The position numbers and the translations under genes are program-made. Positions 11,399-20,212 of a stretch of DNA of 64,000 bases are shown here, piece after piece (the stretch's first letter is position 1; each line of letters starts with the position of its first letter). Under the pieces are notes generated by a model, which searched no databases, was not told the origin of the DNA, and was given only the letters and a program-made list of their open reading frames with translations. The DNA lies in NCBI GenBank assembly GCA_965228775.1, contig OZ245840.1:3224001-3288000 (forward strand). The letters are read 5' to 3'. The DNA comes from JANQMY01 sp965228775 (lineage in GTDB: Bacteria; Pseudomonadota; Alphaproteobacteria; JANQMY01).

Positions 11399-11485
11399 CG
11401 GACCGAATATGTTTCCCCTTCTATTGCGGTTTGTGGTGGGCCAATATCAAATTGTGGGGAGGCGTGACGGCGAAGACGTGTATCA

Positions 11486-11848
11486 ATGACCTACGACGAA
11501 TTTAATGCCTTTTGCGAGAAGCTGCCCGCCACATCTTATGTGGTCCAATGGGGTGGGTCCCATGTGTGGAAAGTGGGCGGCAAAGTATTTGCCATCGGCG
11601 GCTGGGCGGAGGATCAGCCGGCCTACACGTTCAAGACCAGTGATTTGTCTTTCGAAGTGCTGAAGGATCAGCCGGGATTGCGGCCCGCCCCTTACCTGGC
11701 GTCGCGGGGCATGAAGTGGATCCAGAATTACGACAAACCGGGTTTGGGAAAACGCGAACTCAAAGACTACATCAAGCAGTCCCATGCGATTGTGGCGGCG
11801 GGCCTGTCGAAAAAGAAACAGAAAGAGCTGGGTCTTCTGCCTGCTTAG
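11486..11848 (+). CDS. MmcQ/YjbR family protein
   Basis: A 120-residue protein of the YjbR fold (CyaY-like, double-wing DNA-binding or protein-binding). Features are MTYDEFNAFCEKLPATSYVVQWGGSHVWKVGGKVFA at the start and MKWIQNYDKPGL with DYIKQSHAIVAAGLSKK at the end. The biochemical role is not established for the family. Monocistronic; a repeat-rich gap follows. Confidence 0.88.
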   Translation: MTYDEFNAFCEKLPATSYVVQWGGSHVWKVGGKVFAIGGWAEDQPAYTFKTSDLSFEVLKDQPGLRPAPYLASRGMKWIQNYDKPGLGKRELKDYIKQSHAIVAAGLSKKKQKELGLLPA

Positions 11849-11931
11849 CAGGCTTATGCGAATGCGTCGCATTTTTGATAATTTCTGGCGAAAAGTAGGA
11901 CGATTCATCTCATTTGAGTTGATTTGACTAA

Positions 11932-11966
11932 GGCACTTTTGGTTTTAACTTAATTGCAAAAGTGCC
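11932..11966. repeat. palindromic repeat GGCACTTTTG..CAAAAGTGCC
   Basis: Ten-base perfect arms with a 15-base loop GTTTTAACTTAATTG. The core TTTTGGTTTTAAC and the trailing CTAGAC also occur at 50549-50579 after the retropepsin-like gene, so this is a repeat family and could act as a terminator. Confidence 0.7.
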
Positions 11967-11984
11967 CTAGACATTTGTTTTGGC

Positions 11985-12028
11985 GCGTTTCCGGACGGTG
12001 AACCGGACTCCACTTCACCTGGAAACGC
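11985..12028. repeat. palindromic repeat GCGTTTCC..GGAAACGC (copy 1)
   Basis: Outer arms GCGTTTCC and GGAAACGC enclose GGACGGTGAACCGGACTCC. Related copies are at 49394-49462 and 56465-56509. Confidence 0.8.
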
Positions 12029-12231
12029 GATAGGGCGCCTGGCCTTCTAGATTCGAAGAGGAGCAAAGAGGCTGCCATATCCGGAGATCTGGGCGCATCA
12101 TCTTGAATTTTGCCTCAAATCAGCGCATGACAAGGCCACCGGTTTAGAACTGTTCTTTGTCCGGGTTTGAGATTTTCGACACTTTGGCCGCCGGGCGGAC
12201 CTGCCGCGGCCGGATTTCATGGGGGTATTGA

Positions 12232-12648
12232 ATGGCTGAGTCTAAAGCCAGCGGCGCGGGCGCCAATAATCGGCCGCGGTCGCCCCATTTGCAGGTGTAC
12301 CGGTGGGAAATCACCATGTTCACCTCGATCGCGCACCGCGCCTCCGGTGTGGCGCTTTATGGCGGCACCATTGTTTTTGCCTGGTGGCTGATTGCGGCGG
12401 CATCCGGGCCGGAAGCCTACGCCCTTTTCCAGGATTTGGCGGGCGGCATTCTGGGCCGTCTTGTTCTGTTCGGCTTCACCCTGGCGCTCACCTATCACCT
12501 GCTGAACGGCGTGCGTCACCTCAATTGGGATGTGGGCAATGGCTTTGCCCCGGCGATAGCGACCATGACCGGTTGGGTGGTTGTATTGGGCGCCATCATA
12601 ATCACCCTGATCATTTGGGCGGCCGCTTACGGCCTGTTGGGAGGTTAA
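12232..12648 (+). CDS. sdhC: succinate dehydrogenase cytochrome b556 subunit
   Basis: Membrane anchor subunit of respiratory complex II. The 138 residues hold RPRSPHLQVYRWEITMFTS and SIAHRASGVALYGG, where the Ser and Arg line the ubiquinone site, followed by three hydrophobic helices. The likely heme b ligand is H89 in TYHLLNGVRHLNWD. First gene of sdhCDAB, three bases before sdhD. Confidence 0.96.
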   Translation: MAESKASGAGANNRPRSPHLQVYRWEITMFTSIAHRASGVALYGGTIVFAWWLIAAASGPEAYALFQDLAGGILGRLVLFGFTLALTYHLLNGVRHLNWDVGNGFAPAIATMTGWVVVLGAIIITLIIWAAAYGLLGG

Positions 12649-12651
12649 TTC

Positions 12652-13032
12652 ATGAGCTTGAGAACACCTCTCGGGGAAGTGCGTGGCTTGGGCTCCGCCA
12701 AGGAAGGCGTTGCGCATTTTTGGCAGCAGCGCATGACGGCAGTGGCACTGGTGCCGCTGGTGATTTGGTTCTTGATTAACGTCATTGGATTGATCGGTGC
12801 GGATTACGCAACGGCAACGGCGGCGTTGGGCAGCCCGGTTGTCGCGATCCCAACCCTGCTGCTCATAGGTGCGGGCTTTTATCACATGAAGCTCGGTTTG
12901 CAGGTGGTGATCGAGGACTACATTTCCAGTGAAGGCTCGAAGATTGCGTTGCTGATGCTGAACAATTTCTTCGCCATCGCGATCGGATTGGCCTGCGTGT
13001 ATGCGGTCCTGAAACTTAGCTTTGCCGGATGA
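12652..13032 (+). CDS. sdhD: succinate dehydrogenase hydrophobic membrane anchor subunit
   Basis: A 126-residue protein with three membrane helices. It has GLGSAKEGVAHFWQQRMTAVALVPL at the start and FYHMKLGLQVVIEDYI, whose His is the candidate second heme ligand and whose Asp-Tyr pair fits the quinone site. GAGG lies just before the ATG and sdhA begins eight bases after the stop. Confidence 0.95.
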   Translation: MSLRTPLGEVRGLGSAKEGVAHFWQQRMTAVALVPLVIWFLINVIGLIGADYATATAALGSPVVAIPTLLLIGAGFYHMKLGLQVVIEDYISSEGSKIALLMLNNFFAIAIGLACVYAVLKLSFAG

Positions 13033-13040
13033 GGAATTAA

Positions 13041-14828
13041 ATGACAGCGTATGACATAGTCGACCACACATTCGACGTGGTGGTCGTGGGCGCCGGGGGC
13101 GCGGGCCTTCGTGCCACATTGGGGGCGGCGCAGGCGGGCCTCCGTACGGCAAATATTACAAAAGTTTTCCCGACACGCAGCCACACGGTGGCGGCTCAAG
13201 GCGGCATTTCAGCAGCCCTTGGCAACATGATGGAAGACGATTGGCGCTGGCACATGTACGATACCGTCAAAGGGTCGGATTGGCTGGGCGACCAGGATTC
13301 AATTGAATATCTGTGCCGCAACGCGCCGGAATCCGTGTACGAACTGGAACATTTCGGGGTGCCCTTCAGCCGCACGGAAGAAGGTAAGATTTATCAGCGC
13401 GCTTTTGGCGGCATGACGTCCAATTTCGGCGAAGGCATCGTGCAGCGCACCTGCGCCGCCGCCGATCGCACCGGCCATGCCATTCTGCATACGCTCTATG
13501 GCCAGAGCCTGCGCTACAATGCCGAATTCTACATCGAATATTTCGTCCTTGATCTGATCATGGAAGACGGTGAATGCCGTGGCGTGATGGCCTGGTGCTT
13601 GGACGATGGCTCCATCCACCGCTTCCGGGCAAAGCGCACGATCTTGGCGACCGGTGGCTATGGCCGCGCCTATTTCTCCTGCACCTCCGCGCATACATGT
13701 ACGGGCGATGGCAACGCCATGGTCTTACGCGCAGGACTGCCGTTGCAAGATATGGAATTCGTTCAATTCCACCCAACCGGCATTTACGGTGCGGGTGTGC
13801 TGATCACGGAAGGCTCGCGCGGCGAAGGCGGCTATCTGGTCAATTCCGAAGGCGAACGCTTTATGGAACGCTATGCGCCGTCCGCGAAGGATTTGGCGTC
13901 GCGCGATGTGGTCTCCCGCTCCATGACCATCGAGATCCGCGAAGGGCGCGGCGTGGGGCCGAAGAAAGACCATATTTATCTGCATCTGGACCATCTGGAT
14001 CCGAAGGTGCTGGCGGAACGTCTGCCGGGTATTTCCGAAAGCGCGCGCATTTTCGCAGGCGTGGATGTTACGAAAGAGCCGATCCCCGTTCTGCCGACGG
14101 TGCATTACAATATGGGCGGTATCCCCACCAATTATCACGGCGAAGTGCTGACCAAGGTGGATGGCGACCCCGACAGCGTTGTACCGGGCTTGATGGCCAT
14201 CGGCGAAGCGGCCTGTGTGTCCGTACACGGTGCAAACCGTTTGGGCTCAAACTCGCTGATCGACTTGGTTGTGTTTGGCCGGGCCGCCGGGTTGCGTGTA
14301 GCCGAAAAACTGGATGCCTCCGAAGGGCAGCCGGATCTGGCGAAAGATGCGGGCGAAGACTCCTTGGCCCGCCTCGACAAATTCCGTTACGCCAAAGGTG
14401 GCACGCCCACGGCGGAGCTGCGCGCACGCATGCAGGACGTGATGCAGAACAACTGTGCTGTGTTCCGCACCGGCGACGTGCTGGAAGAAGGCACCAAATT
14501 GATCGCGGATGTGTTTGCCGGCATGCCGGACATCAATGTGTCGGACGAAAGCATGATCTGGAATTCGGATCTGATGGAAACGTTGGAATTCGACAATCTG
14601 ATCAGTCAGGCGGTGGTGACGGTGAACTCCGCCGTCAATCGTCAGGAAAGCCGGGGCGCCCATGCCCGCGAAGACTTCCCCGACCGCGACGATGAAGAAT
14701 GGATGAAGCACACCCTCGCCTGGATCGATGGCGAAAGCGGCCAAGTCACCATCGACTACCGCCCGGTGCATGCGTACACCATGAGCAACGACATCCAGTA
14801 CATCCCGCCGAAAGCACGGGTGTACTGA
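13041..14828 (+). CDS. sdhA: succinate dehydrogenase flavoprotein subunit
   Basis: Oxidises succinate to fumarate. The 595 residues contain the FAD dinucleotide fold VVVVGAGGAGLRATLGAAQ, the covalent-FAD histidine in TRSHTVAAQGGISAALGN, the catalytic loop RGEGGYLVNSEGERFMERYAP, and HGANRLGSNSLIDLVVFGRAAG. The C-terminus ends PKARVY, as is usual. Length is normal and all key residues are present. Confidence 0.98.
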   Translation: MTAYDIVDHTFDVVVVGAGGAGLRATLGAAQAGLRTANITKVFPTRSHTVAAQGGISAALGNMMEDDWRWHMYDTVKGSDWLGDQDSIEYLCRNAPESVYELEHFGVPFSRTEEGKIYQRAFGGMTSNFGEGIVQRTCAAADRTGHAILHTLYGQSLRYNAEFYIEYFVLDLIMEDGECRGVMAWCLDDGSIHRFRAKRTILATGGYGRAYFSCTSAHTCTGDGNAMVLRAGLPLQDMEFVQFHPTGIYGAGVLITEGSRGEGGYLVNSEGERFMERYAPSAKDLASRDVVSRSMTIEIREGRGVGPKKDHIYLHLDHLDPKVLAERLPGISESARIFAGVDVTKEPIPVLPTVHYNMGGIPTNYHGEVLTKVDGDPDSVVPGLMAIGEAACVSVHGANRLGSNSLIDLVVFGRAAGLRVAEKLDASEGQPDLAKDAGEDSLARLDKFRYAKGGTPTAELRARMQDVMQNNCAVFRTGDVLEEGTKLIADVFAGMPDINVSDESMIWNSDLMETLEFDNLISQAVVTVNSAVNRQESRGAHAREDFPDRDDEEWMKHTLAWIDGESGQVTIDYRPVHAYTMSNDIQYIPPKARVY

Positions 14829-14876
14829 TCGACCGGTTTCACGACATTCGAGAATTGATCAAAAGGCAAGAGATCC

Positions 14877-15671
14877 ATGGCTGAATTTACGTTGCCCGCC
14901 AACAGCAAAATGAAAGAGGGCAAGAAATGGCCCGTTCAAAAGACGGCTGACGGCAAGAAGCCGAAGAACACGAAGAAATTCCGCGTTTACCGGTGGAGCC
15001 CCGATGACGGGCAAAACCCCTCTATCGATACGTATACGGTGGATATGGACGATTGCGGCCCCATGGTGCTGGACGCGTTGATCAAAATCAAAAATGAAAT
15101 CGATCCGTCGCTCACCTTCCGCCGGTCTTGCCGGGAAGGGGTCTGCGGGTCGTGTGCCATGAATATTGACGGCAAGAATACGCTGGCCTGCACCAAGGGC
15201 ATCGACGAAGTGAGCGGTACCGTGAAGGTTTATCCGCTGCCGGCCCTAAGCGTGGTGAAGGATCTGGTGGGTGACCTTACTAATTTCTATGCGCAATATG
15301 CGTCCATCGAACCCTGGCTGCATAACACCACGCCGCAGCCGGAGAAGGAATGGAAGCAGAGCCAGGACGACCGCGAAAAGCTTGATGGGCTTTACGAATG
15401 TATTCTGTGTGCGTGCTGTTCCACATCTTGCCCAAGCTATTGGTGGAACCAGGACCGTTATCTCGGTCCCGCCGCGTTGCTGCAGGCCTATCGCTGGCTT
15501 GCGGACAGCCGTGATGAGTCCACCGGCGAGCGGCTCGATAATCTGGAAGACCCGTTCCGGCTTTACCGTTGCCACACCATCATGAACTGTGCGCAGACCT
15601 GTCCGAAGGGTCTCAACCCCGCCAAGGCCATTGCCGAAATCAAAAAGATGATGGTCGAACGGACGGTCTAA
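14877..15671 (+). CDS. sdhB: succinate dehydrogenase iron-sulfur subunit
   Basis: Carries electrons from FAD to quinone. The 2Fe-2S ligands are in SCREGVCGSCAMNIDG and TLACTKG, followed by CILCACCSTSCPSYWW and CHTIMNCAQTCPKGLNP for the 4Fe-4S and 3Fe-4S centres. The 264 residues include a lysine-rich N-terminal extension (about 35 residues) typical of alphaproteobacterial SdhB. It lies 48 bases after sdhA and ends the operon. Confidence 0.98.
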   Translation: MAEFTLPANSKMKEGKKWPVQKTADGKKPKNTKKFRVYRWSPDDGQNPSIDTYTVDMDDCGPMVLDALIKIKNEIDPSLTFRRSCREGVCGSCAMNIDGKNTLACTKGIDEVSGTVKVYPLPALSVVKDLVGDLTNFYAQYASIEPWLHNTTPQPEKEWKQSQDDREKLDGLYECILCACCSTSCPSYWWNQDRYLGPAALLQAYRWLADSRDESTGERLDNLEDPFRLYRCHTIMNCAQTCPKGLNPAKAIAEIKKMMVERTV

Positions 15672-15691
15672 AGCCGCTCCGCAATCTCAGC

Positions 15692-15793
15692 GTCATCCTC
15701 GCGAAAGCGAGGACCCAGTAATCTGTGTCGTTGCGGATTTGCCTGACCGCTGACGGCGTCGGTTACTGAATCCCCGATCAAGTCGAGGATGAC
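15692..15793. repeat. interspersed palindromic repeat, GTCAT..ATGAC family (copy 2)
   Basis: Bounded by GTCATCCTCG and CGAGGATGAC, which pair, with an inner hairpin TCGCGAAAGCGA. Located 20 bases after sdhB, where it could stabilise or end the sdh transcript. Confidence 0.85.
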
Positions 15794-15857
15794 ATAACTT
15801 TTAGAAACTGAGAATGCAACGAAAAGTCGCTTTCTGGTGGATTTTTTCTTATAAGGG

Positions 15858-17021
15858 GTGTCAAAGTTTGACTTCTTGGTTTTGGAGGACTTGCCAGAGA
15901 TCGGCGTGAGATTTTTGGAAGCAATAATAGGCTGTTTCGTCCTTTTCATCAGTTTCATTCAACGAAACTGGGGATACCTTTTCGTTTTTGCCTATTTGAG
16001 TGGGCTGGCAGTATTCTTTGACGCGCTTCTAGACGCAGAAACGGAAGTTTTGACTTGGCAATTTTGGACAGCAGATACCGAGAGATTTCGAAATTTGACT
16101 CTGTCAGTTGCTGCTTTCCTGGCGCCGCCAATTACGATCTTTGGTTTGTTTTTGGTCTCTCGTAGGACTATTGCAAATGAGAGACAAGCGAGCGCGCAAC
16201 TTGCTCAAGTCACAAATTTGTCAAACCAGATTCGACTGGCGGAGCAAGCTCAGCAGAATGAACGATTTACAACCGCGGTTGAGCAGTTAGGTAGTCAGAA
16301 TACGTCCGTTCGTATGGGAGCGGTTTATGCTCTTGAGCTTCTTTCCAATGACAGCAGCTACCTTGAAATATTGATCGTCGATGTGCTTTCGGCATTCGTT
16401 CGCAATGGCGCGCCCAAGGCGACGGGCAAACGCGGATATGAATATAAAAACCGTCAGTTTGATAGGCCTGCCGTCGACATTCAAGCTGCGGTCGAGGTCC
16501 TGTTGCGCGTTTGGGAACGATCTCGCAGCGACAACGACCGTACGCTGGACCTGCGGTTCGTTTCGCTTCGTGGAATCGACCTCACCGGGGCGACTTTCTA
16601 TGATGTTGACTTAAGCGATGCAGACCTATCGGGTGCTGAACTACAACATTGTGCATTCGTAGAGGCGAGAATATGGGATACGTTATTTTATTCTGCGAAT
16701 CTTCGGGGCGCGAACTTCGACGACATCAGGGCCCACGCTTGCGTGTTTGACGGTTGTGAATTGCATGATGCTCGATTTGACAATGAGAATATTTCGTTTT
16801 GTTCGTTTAAGAATGCAGAACTAGCCGGAACATCGTTTCGCGGTTCAACATTAAACTATGCGGAATTTAACGGAGCAATATTGTCGACGATCTACGAGTT
16901 TCATGATGTTGCGGATTTCTCGGACTCAAACCTGACGCGAGAACAGTTGTCTGTCACGAAGTGGAATAAAGAGAAACCGCCTATCGTACCGTCCGAGTTG
17001 CGGTTGGATGACGGAGAATAG
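15858..17021 (+). CDS. pentapeptide-repeat membrane protein
   Basis: About 387 residues. Two N-terminal hydrophobic segments (about 20-35 and 40-60) and a third (about 85-105) are followed by a coiled region and a block NERFTTAVEQLGSQNTSVR. The C-terminal half has A(D/N)LxG-type pentapeptide repeats (LRGIDLTGATFYDVDLSDAD, SANLRGANF and more), which fold as a right-handed beta-helix. The function is unknown. The gene is visibly more AT-rich than its neighbours and lies alone between a repeat and the next gene, which may mean acquisition. The start is uncertain: GTG at 15858 is used but a GTG near 15909 is possible. Confidence 0.75.
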   Translation: MSKFDFLVLEDLPEIGVRFLEAIIGCFVLFISFIQRNWGYLFVFAYLSGLAVFFDALLDAETEVLTWQFWTADTERFRNLTLSVAAFLAPPITIFGLFLVSRRTIANERQASAQLAQVTNLSNQIRLAEQAQQNERFTTAVEQLGSQNTSVRMGAVYALELLSNDSSYLEILIVDVLSAFVRNGAPKATGKRGYEYKNRQFDRPAVDIQAAVEVLLRVWERSRSDNDRTLDLRFVSLRGIDLTGATFYDVDLSDADLSGAELQHCAFVEARIWDTLFYSANLRGANFDDIRAHACVFDGCELHDARFDNENISFCSFKNAELAGTSFRGSTLNYAEFNGAILSTIYEFHDVADFSDSNLTREQLSVTKWNKEKPPIVPSELRLDDGE

Positions 17022-17166
17022 TCTTAAGAGCGAAGGGCGTCTGTAGTACCCGCGAAATTGAAGCTCAAGACAGAGCAGAGGGGAACTGCACTCTGAGGCG
17101 TAATCGTAGCTCCCCATCACCCTCAAAACGCTCTAAGCTTGCCGCAAACAACGAGGAGCGTGTGCC

Positions 17167-18036
17167 ATGAAATTCGGCGTCAGCATCTTTCTAACCCATA
17201 ACGGCCCGGCGCCCGGCGAGATTGCATCGGCGGCAGAAAAGCTTGGCTTCGACTCGATCTTTGTGTCGGAACATTCTCACATTCCGGTCAGCACGGAATT
17301 TCCGCTGGGCGGAGAGGTGCCCATGCCTTACCGCTCCATGTACGACCCGTTTGTGGCGCTCGCGGCGATGGCGTCGGTGACCAGCAAGATCAAGCTCGGC
17401 ACGGCCATCATCATCCTGCCCCAGCATCACGCCATCAATTGCGCCAAGGCGATTTCCACGCTCGATCAGATTTCCAATGGCCGGGTGATTTTCGGCATTG
17501 GCGCGGGCTGGAACCCGCCGGAAATGGAAAACCATGGCGTGGCCTTCAAGGACCGGTTTAAAGCCACGCGCGAGCGTATCGAAGCCATGAAAGCACTGTG
17601 GACCAAAGAGGCGGCTGCGTATGACGGCGATCTCGTGCAGTTCGAAGCCTCATGGCAATGGCCGAAACCCGTGCAGCAACCGCACCCGCCTTTGCTGATC
17701 GCAGGCGCGGGGCCAAACATTCTCAAGCGGGTGGTGAAATTAGGGAACGGCTGGCTGCCGGTCTTTGCCATGCAGTGGAATGACGGGCTTGCCGGAAAGC
17801 AGACGCCGTTGCACACGCTGGCCGATGATGTGGCGGAGCTGAAGCGGTTGTCGGACGAGGCGGGCAAAGCGATGCCCACCATTTCGTCTTTGGGCCTGCC
17901 CGCTACGCCGGAATTCATCGACCCCTTGGAAGAAAACGGTGTCGAGCGGATGATTCTGACCTTGCCGCCCGACGACCCTGCCGCGGCGTTCGATACGCTT
18001 AATATGTATGCGGATCAAGTGTCGGCTTACCGCTGA
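17167..18036 (+). CDS. LLM class (luciferase-like) oxidoreductase
   Basis: A 289-residue TIM barrel of the bacterial luciferase/F420-type family, subgroup like TIGR03619. It shows MKFGVSIFLT, FDSIFVSEHSHIPV, the LGTAIIILPQHHAINCAKAISTLDQISNGR segment and FGIGAGWN, all typical. The cofactor (FMN or F420) and substrate cannot be read from the sequence. GAGG lies before the ATG. The gene is solitary. Confidence 0.88.
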   Translation: MKFGVSIFLTHNGPAPGEIASAAEKLGFDSIFVSEHSHIPVSTEFPLGGEVPMPYRSMYDPFVALAAMASVTSKIKLGTAIIILPQHHAINCAKAISTLDQISNGRVIFGIGAGWNPPEMENHGVAFKDRFKATRERIEAMKALWTKEAAAYDGDLVQFEASWQWPKPVQQPHPPLLIAGAGPNILKRVVKLGNGWLPVFAMQWNDGLAGKQTPLHTLADDVAELKRLSDEAGKAMPTISSLGLPATPEFIDPLEENGVERMILTLPPDDPAAAFDTLNMYADQVSAYR

Positions 18037-18230
18037 GGGTGACATTGGCAAACTTCGCAAATTGAAATTCGGCGAATCTTATGGTACGCAATACGCAGGC
18101 ACGGCCCGCGCCTCCCCCCTCCGACCGGGAAAGCATAACGCATGTAGGGTGTTCATGACATTGAACCAACTGCTCGAGTGTTCTGCATAAGGAGGGATTG
18201 CGTGATCAGCTCGATGAAGGAGGTTCTTTC

Positions 18231-18944
18231 ATGCGATTATCCGTGCCAATTTTTCGCCTTAAGAGGCAAGCCAAGCTGCTGTCCCGGGAAAACCAAGTCC
18301 CCTTAAACGAGGCGCTTGACCGCGTCGCGCGCGACGAGGGGTTTCAAAGCTGGAGCTTGCTTGCGGCGGCTTATGGGAAAGATGACCCTGCACGTAAGAT
18401 CTTACATCAGCTTGTGCCTGGAGACATGGTATTGGTGGGCGCTCGTCCTGAACAGGGCAAAACCGTATTTGCCATGAAACTGCTGTTGGAAGCTGTTAAC
18501 GCCGGGCATGAGACGGCTTTCTTCACCTTGGCCGAAAATGAAGAGGACGTCCTGGCGCGTCTTCGCACAATGGGGCCGTTGCCCAAAGGCTTCGACGGCG
18601 CATTTGCCGTCGATGCGTCGGACGCGATCAGTGCGGATTACATGATTGATCGGTTATGGCAGGCCAAGCCCGGCACGGTGGTTGGCATCGATTATCTGCA
18701 GCTCTTGGATGAACGGCGTGAAAACCCGGACCTTGCGGTGCAGGCATCCCAGCTGAAAGCGTTCGCCAAGAAGGTTGGCGTGATCCTGGTTTTTCTGGCG
18801 CAGATAGATCGCCGTTTCACGTCGGCTGCAAAAGAGTTGCCGGGGCGCAGCGATATCCGCCTGCCCAACCCCGTCGATCTTCGCTTGTTCAACAAGGCAT
18901 GCTTCCTGAACAAGGGAGAGCTTTGTTTCGAGGCCGCGGCTTAA
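18231..18944 (+). CDS. DnaB/RecA-like ATPase protein
   Basis: A 237-residue protein. The N-terminal 50 residues (LSVPIFRLKRQAKLLSREN, LNEALDRVARDEGFQSWSLLAA) are a short helical domain. A RecA-like core follows: Walker A GARPEQGKT, Walker B VVGIDYLQLLDE, and a sensor-like VFLAQIDRRF. This resembles the C-terminal ATPase of DnaB, without the helicase N-terminal domain. A strong AAGGAGG precedes the ATG. DNA remodelling is likely but the exact role is unknown. Confidence 0.78.
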   Translation: MRLSVPIFRLKRQAKLLSRENQVPLNEALDRVARDEGFQSWSLLAAAYGKDDPARKILHQLVPGDMVLVGARPEQGKTVFAMKLLLEAVNAGHETAFFTLAENEEDVLARLRTMGPLPKGFDGAFAVDASDAISADYMIDRLWQAKPGTVVGIDYLQLLDERRENPDLAVQASQLKAFAKKVGVILVFLAQIDRRFTSAAKELPGRSDIRLPNPVDLRLFNKACFLNKGELCFEAAA

Positions 18945-18967
18945 AGTACATTTTGAAGCAACCTGGC

Positions 18968-18996
18968 CGCACCCGCTTGACCGCGGGTGCGGTGTT
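18968..18996 (+). terminator. rho-independent terminator after the DnaB-like gene
   Basis: Ten-base perfect stem CCGCACCCGC/GCGGGTGCGG with a five-base loop, then TGTTTTG. It lies 24 bases after the stop. It also shows that the next gene cannot begin at the GTG inside it. Confidence 0.75.
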
Positions 18997-19004
18997 TTGC
19001 GTTG

Positions 19005-19487
19005 ATGGGCCTGATGAGAGACCTGAGACTGCATATCGAGACGGAATTGAAACGGCATGGCGTTCGAGCGCTGTCTCCGTGCGATGTATCGCCCGGTACC
19101 GTTGGCGCCTATCTTCTTTTGATCACACTTAACCGTTCGCTCAGGATCTCTCTACGCGGCGGGACGAAGACAGGGGCATTGGAGCCGGGTCAGTACGTCT
19201 ATGCGGGCAATGCCTATGGGCCCGGCGGGCTGAAGGCACGCGTGTCGCGCCATCTCGACAAATCAAAGAAGCCCCATTGGCATGTGGATCATGTGACGAG
19301 AGGGGCCTCCGAGATCAAGGCCCTTGTGTTTGCCGACGGCAACGAATGCCAGCTCGTTGCACGCCTTCTGGAGGCCGGTGATTTCGAAGTCCCCATTCCA
19401 GGTTTTGGCAGCAGCGATTGTCGCGTCTGCCCAAGCCATTTTTTTCTGTGTAAGGAACGTCAAATAACGCGTCATCCGCCGGTTTAA
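19005..19487 (+). CDS. DUF123 GIY-YIG-like nuclease family protein
   Basis: About 160 residues. The core GTVGAYLLLITLNRSLRI, GQYVYAGNAYGPGGLKARVSRHL and PHWHVDHVTRG fits the DUF123 family, a distant GIY-YIG relative; conserved cysteines in SSDCRVCPSHFFLC may bind metal. The ATG at 19005 is used because the longer frame runs through a terminator. The last residues are encoded by an interspersed repeat (see 19471), so the natural C-terminus may have been extended. Confidence 0.8.
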   Translation: MGLMRDLRLHIETELKRHGVRALSPCDVSPGTVGAYLLLITLNRSLRISLRGGTKTGALEPGQYVYAGNAYGPGGLKARVSRHLDKSKKPHWHVDHVTRGASEIKALVFADGNECQLVARLLEAGDFEVPIPGFGSSDCRVCPSHFFLCKERQITRHPPV

Positions 19488-19545
19488 CCGGCGAATCCAG
19501 GCAGGTGCTGTTTGCGTAGATTCGCCGATCAAGTCGGCGAATGAC
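19471..19545. repeat. interspersed palindromic repeat, GTCAT..ATGAC family (copy 3)
   Basis: Starts GTCATCCGCCGGTTTAACCGGCG and ends AAGTCGGCGAATGAC. Its first 17 bases encode the C-terminus of the DUF123 protein and supply its stop codon. Confidence 0.85.
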
Positions 19546-19589
19546 GAAATAGGCAGCAATTGCCGAACCAAATCCTCTAGAATGCGAAC

Positions 19590-20198
19590 ATGACGGTTGA
19601 AACTTGGCTCGCATTTGTTTTTGCCCTCACGCTGCTCGCTTTGTCGCCCGGGCCCGCGTGGGCGGCCGTTGTCACCATCTCGTTGACGCGAGGGTTATGG
19701 GCTGCGCTCGCTATGAGCTTGGGGATCGCTGTTGGTGACATCGTATTTGTTTTGTTTGCGGTACTCGGACTTGCTGCGCTGGCCGCGACGCTTGGTGGCT
19801 TCTTTCTACTGATCAAAATCGCCGGTGCGGCCTATCTCATTTGGCTGGGGGTCAACCTATGGCGCCGACCCATCTCGATTGACCCTCCCACAATTGTAAG
19901 CTCCGAGCGTGCGGCGCCGTTTTGGGCCGGGCTTGCAATAACCTTGGGCAATCCAAAAGCGATCGCGTTCTATTTTGGATTTCTCCCCGCCTTTGTGGAT
20001 CTTGGCGCCCTGTCAATTTCTGATGTTGCGTTGATTTCTAGTACGGCGTTTACAGTCGTAGGGTGTGTGACAGCTCTCTATGCGTTGCTAGCGGTTAGGT
20101 CGAAGGGCATACTATTATCGGCAGCAAGACAACGTTTCGTGTCGCGCTTGTTGGGAACAACAATGATTGGGGCTGGCGTCGCTGTAGCAATGCGCTAG
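19590..20198 (+). CDS. LysE/RhtB family exporter
   Basis: A 202-residue inner-membrane protein with about six helices. It has the family signature LSPGPAWAAVVTISLTRGLWAALAMSLGIAVGD and AYLIWLGVNLWRR, then FWAGLAITLGNPKAIAFYFGFLPAF. Members export amino acids or their derivatives; the substrate here is unknown. Solitary, running toward the convergent hotdog gene. Confidence 0.9.
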   Translation: MTVETWLAFVFALTLLALSPGPAWAAVVTISLTRGLWAALAMSLGIAVGDIVFVLFAVLGLAALAATLGGFFLLIKIAGAAYLIWLGVNLWRRPISIDPPTIVSSERAAPFWAGLAITLGNPKAIAFYFGFLPAFVDLGALSISDVALISSTAFTVVGCVTALYALLAVRSKGILLSAARQRFVSRLLGTTMIGAGVAVAMR

Positions 20199-20212
20199 CG
20201 CCTGTGAACCCC

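Larger units (their letters stand above)
11849..12231. other. intergenic gap before sdhCDAB, two repeats
   Basis: This 383-base stretch has no credible ORF. It holds the two repeat elements listed separately (11932-11966 and 11985-12028). The last 200 bases must contain the sdh promoter; I see no convincing -35/-10 pair or regulator site. Confidence 0.7.

Noticed and set aside
12217..13152. 311-residue minus-strand ORF over sdhC/sdhD
   Set aside because: Shadow frame of two clear plus-strand membrane genes.
18198..18230. longer start (TTG) for the DnaB-like gene
   Set aside because: The ATG at 18231 has a far better ribosome site (AAGGAGG) and starts the conserved N-domain.
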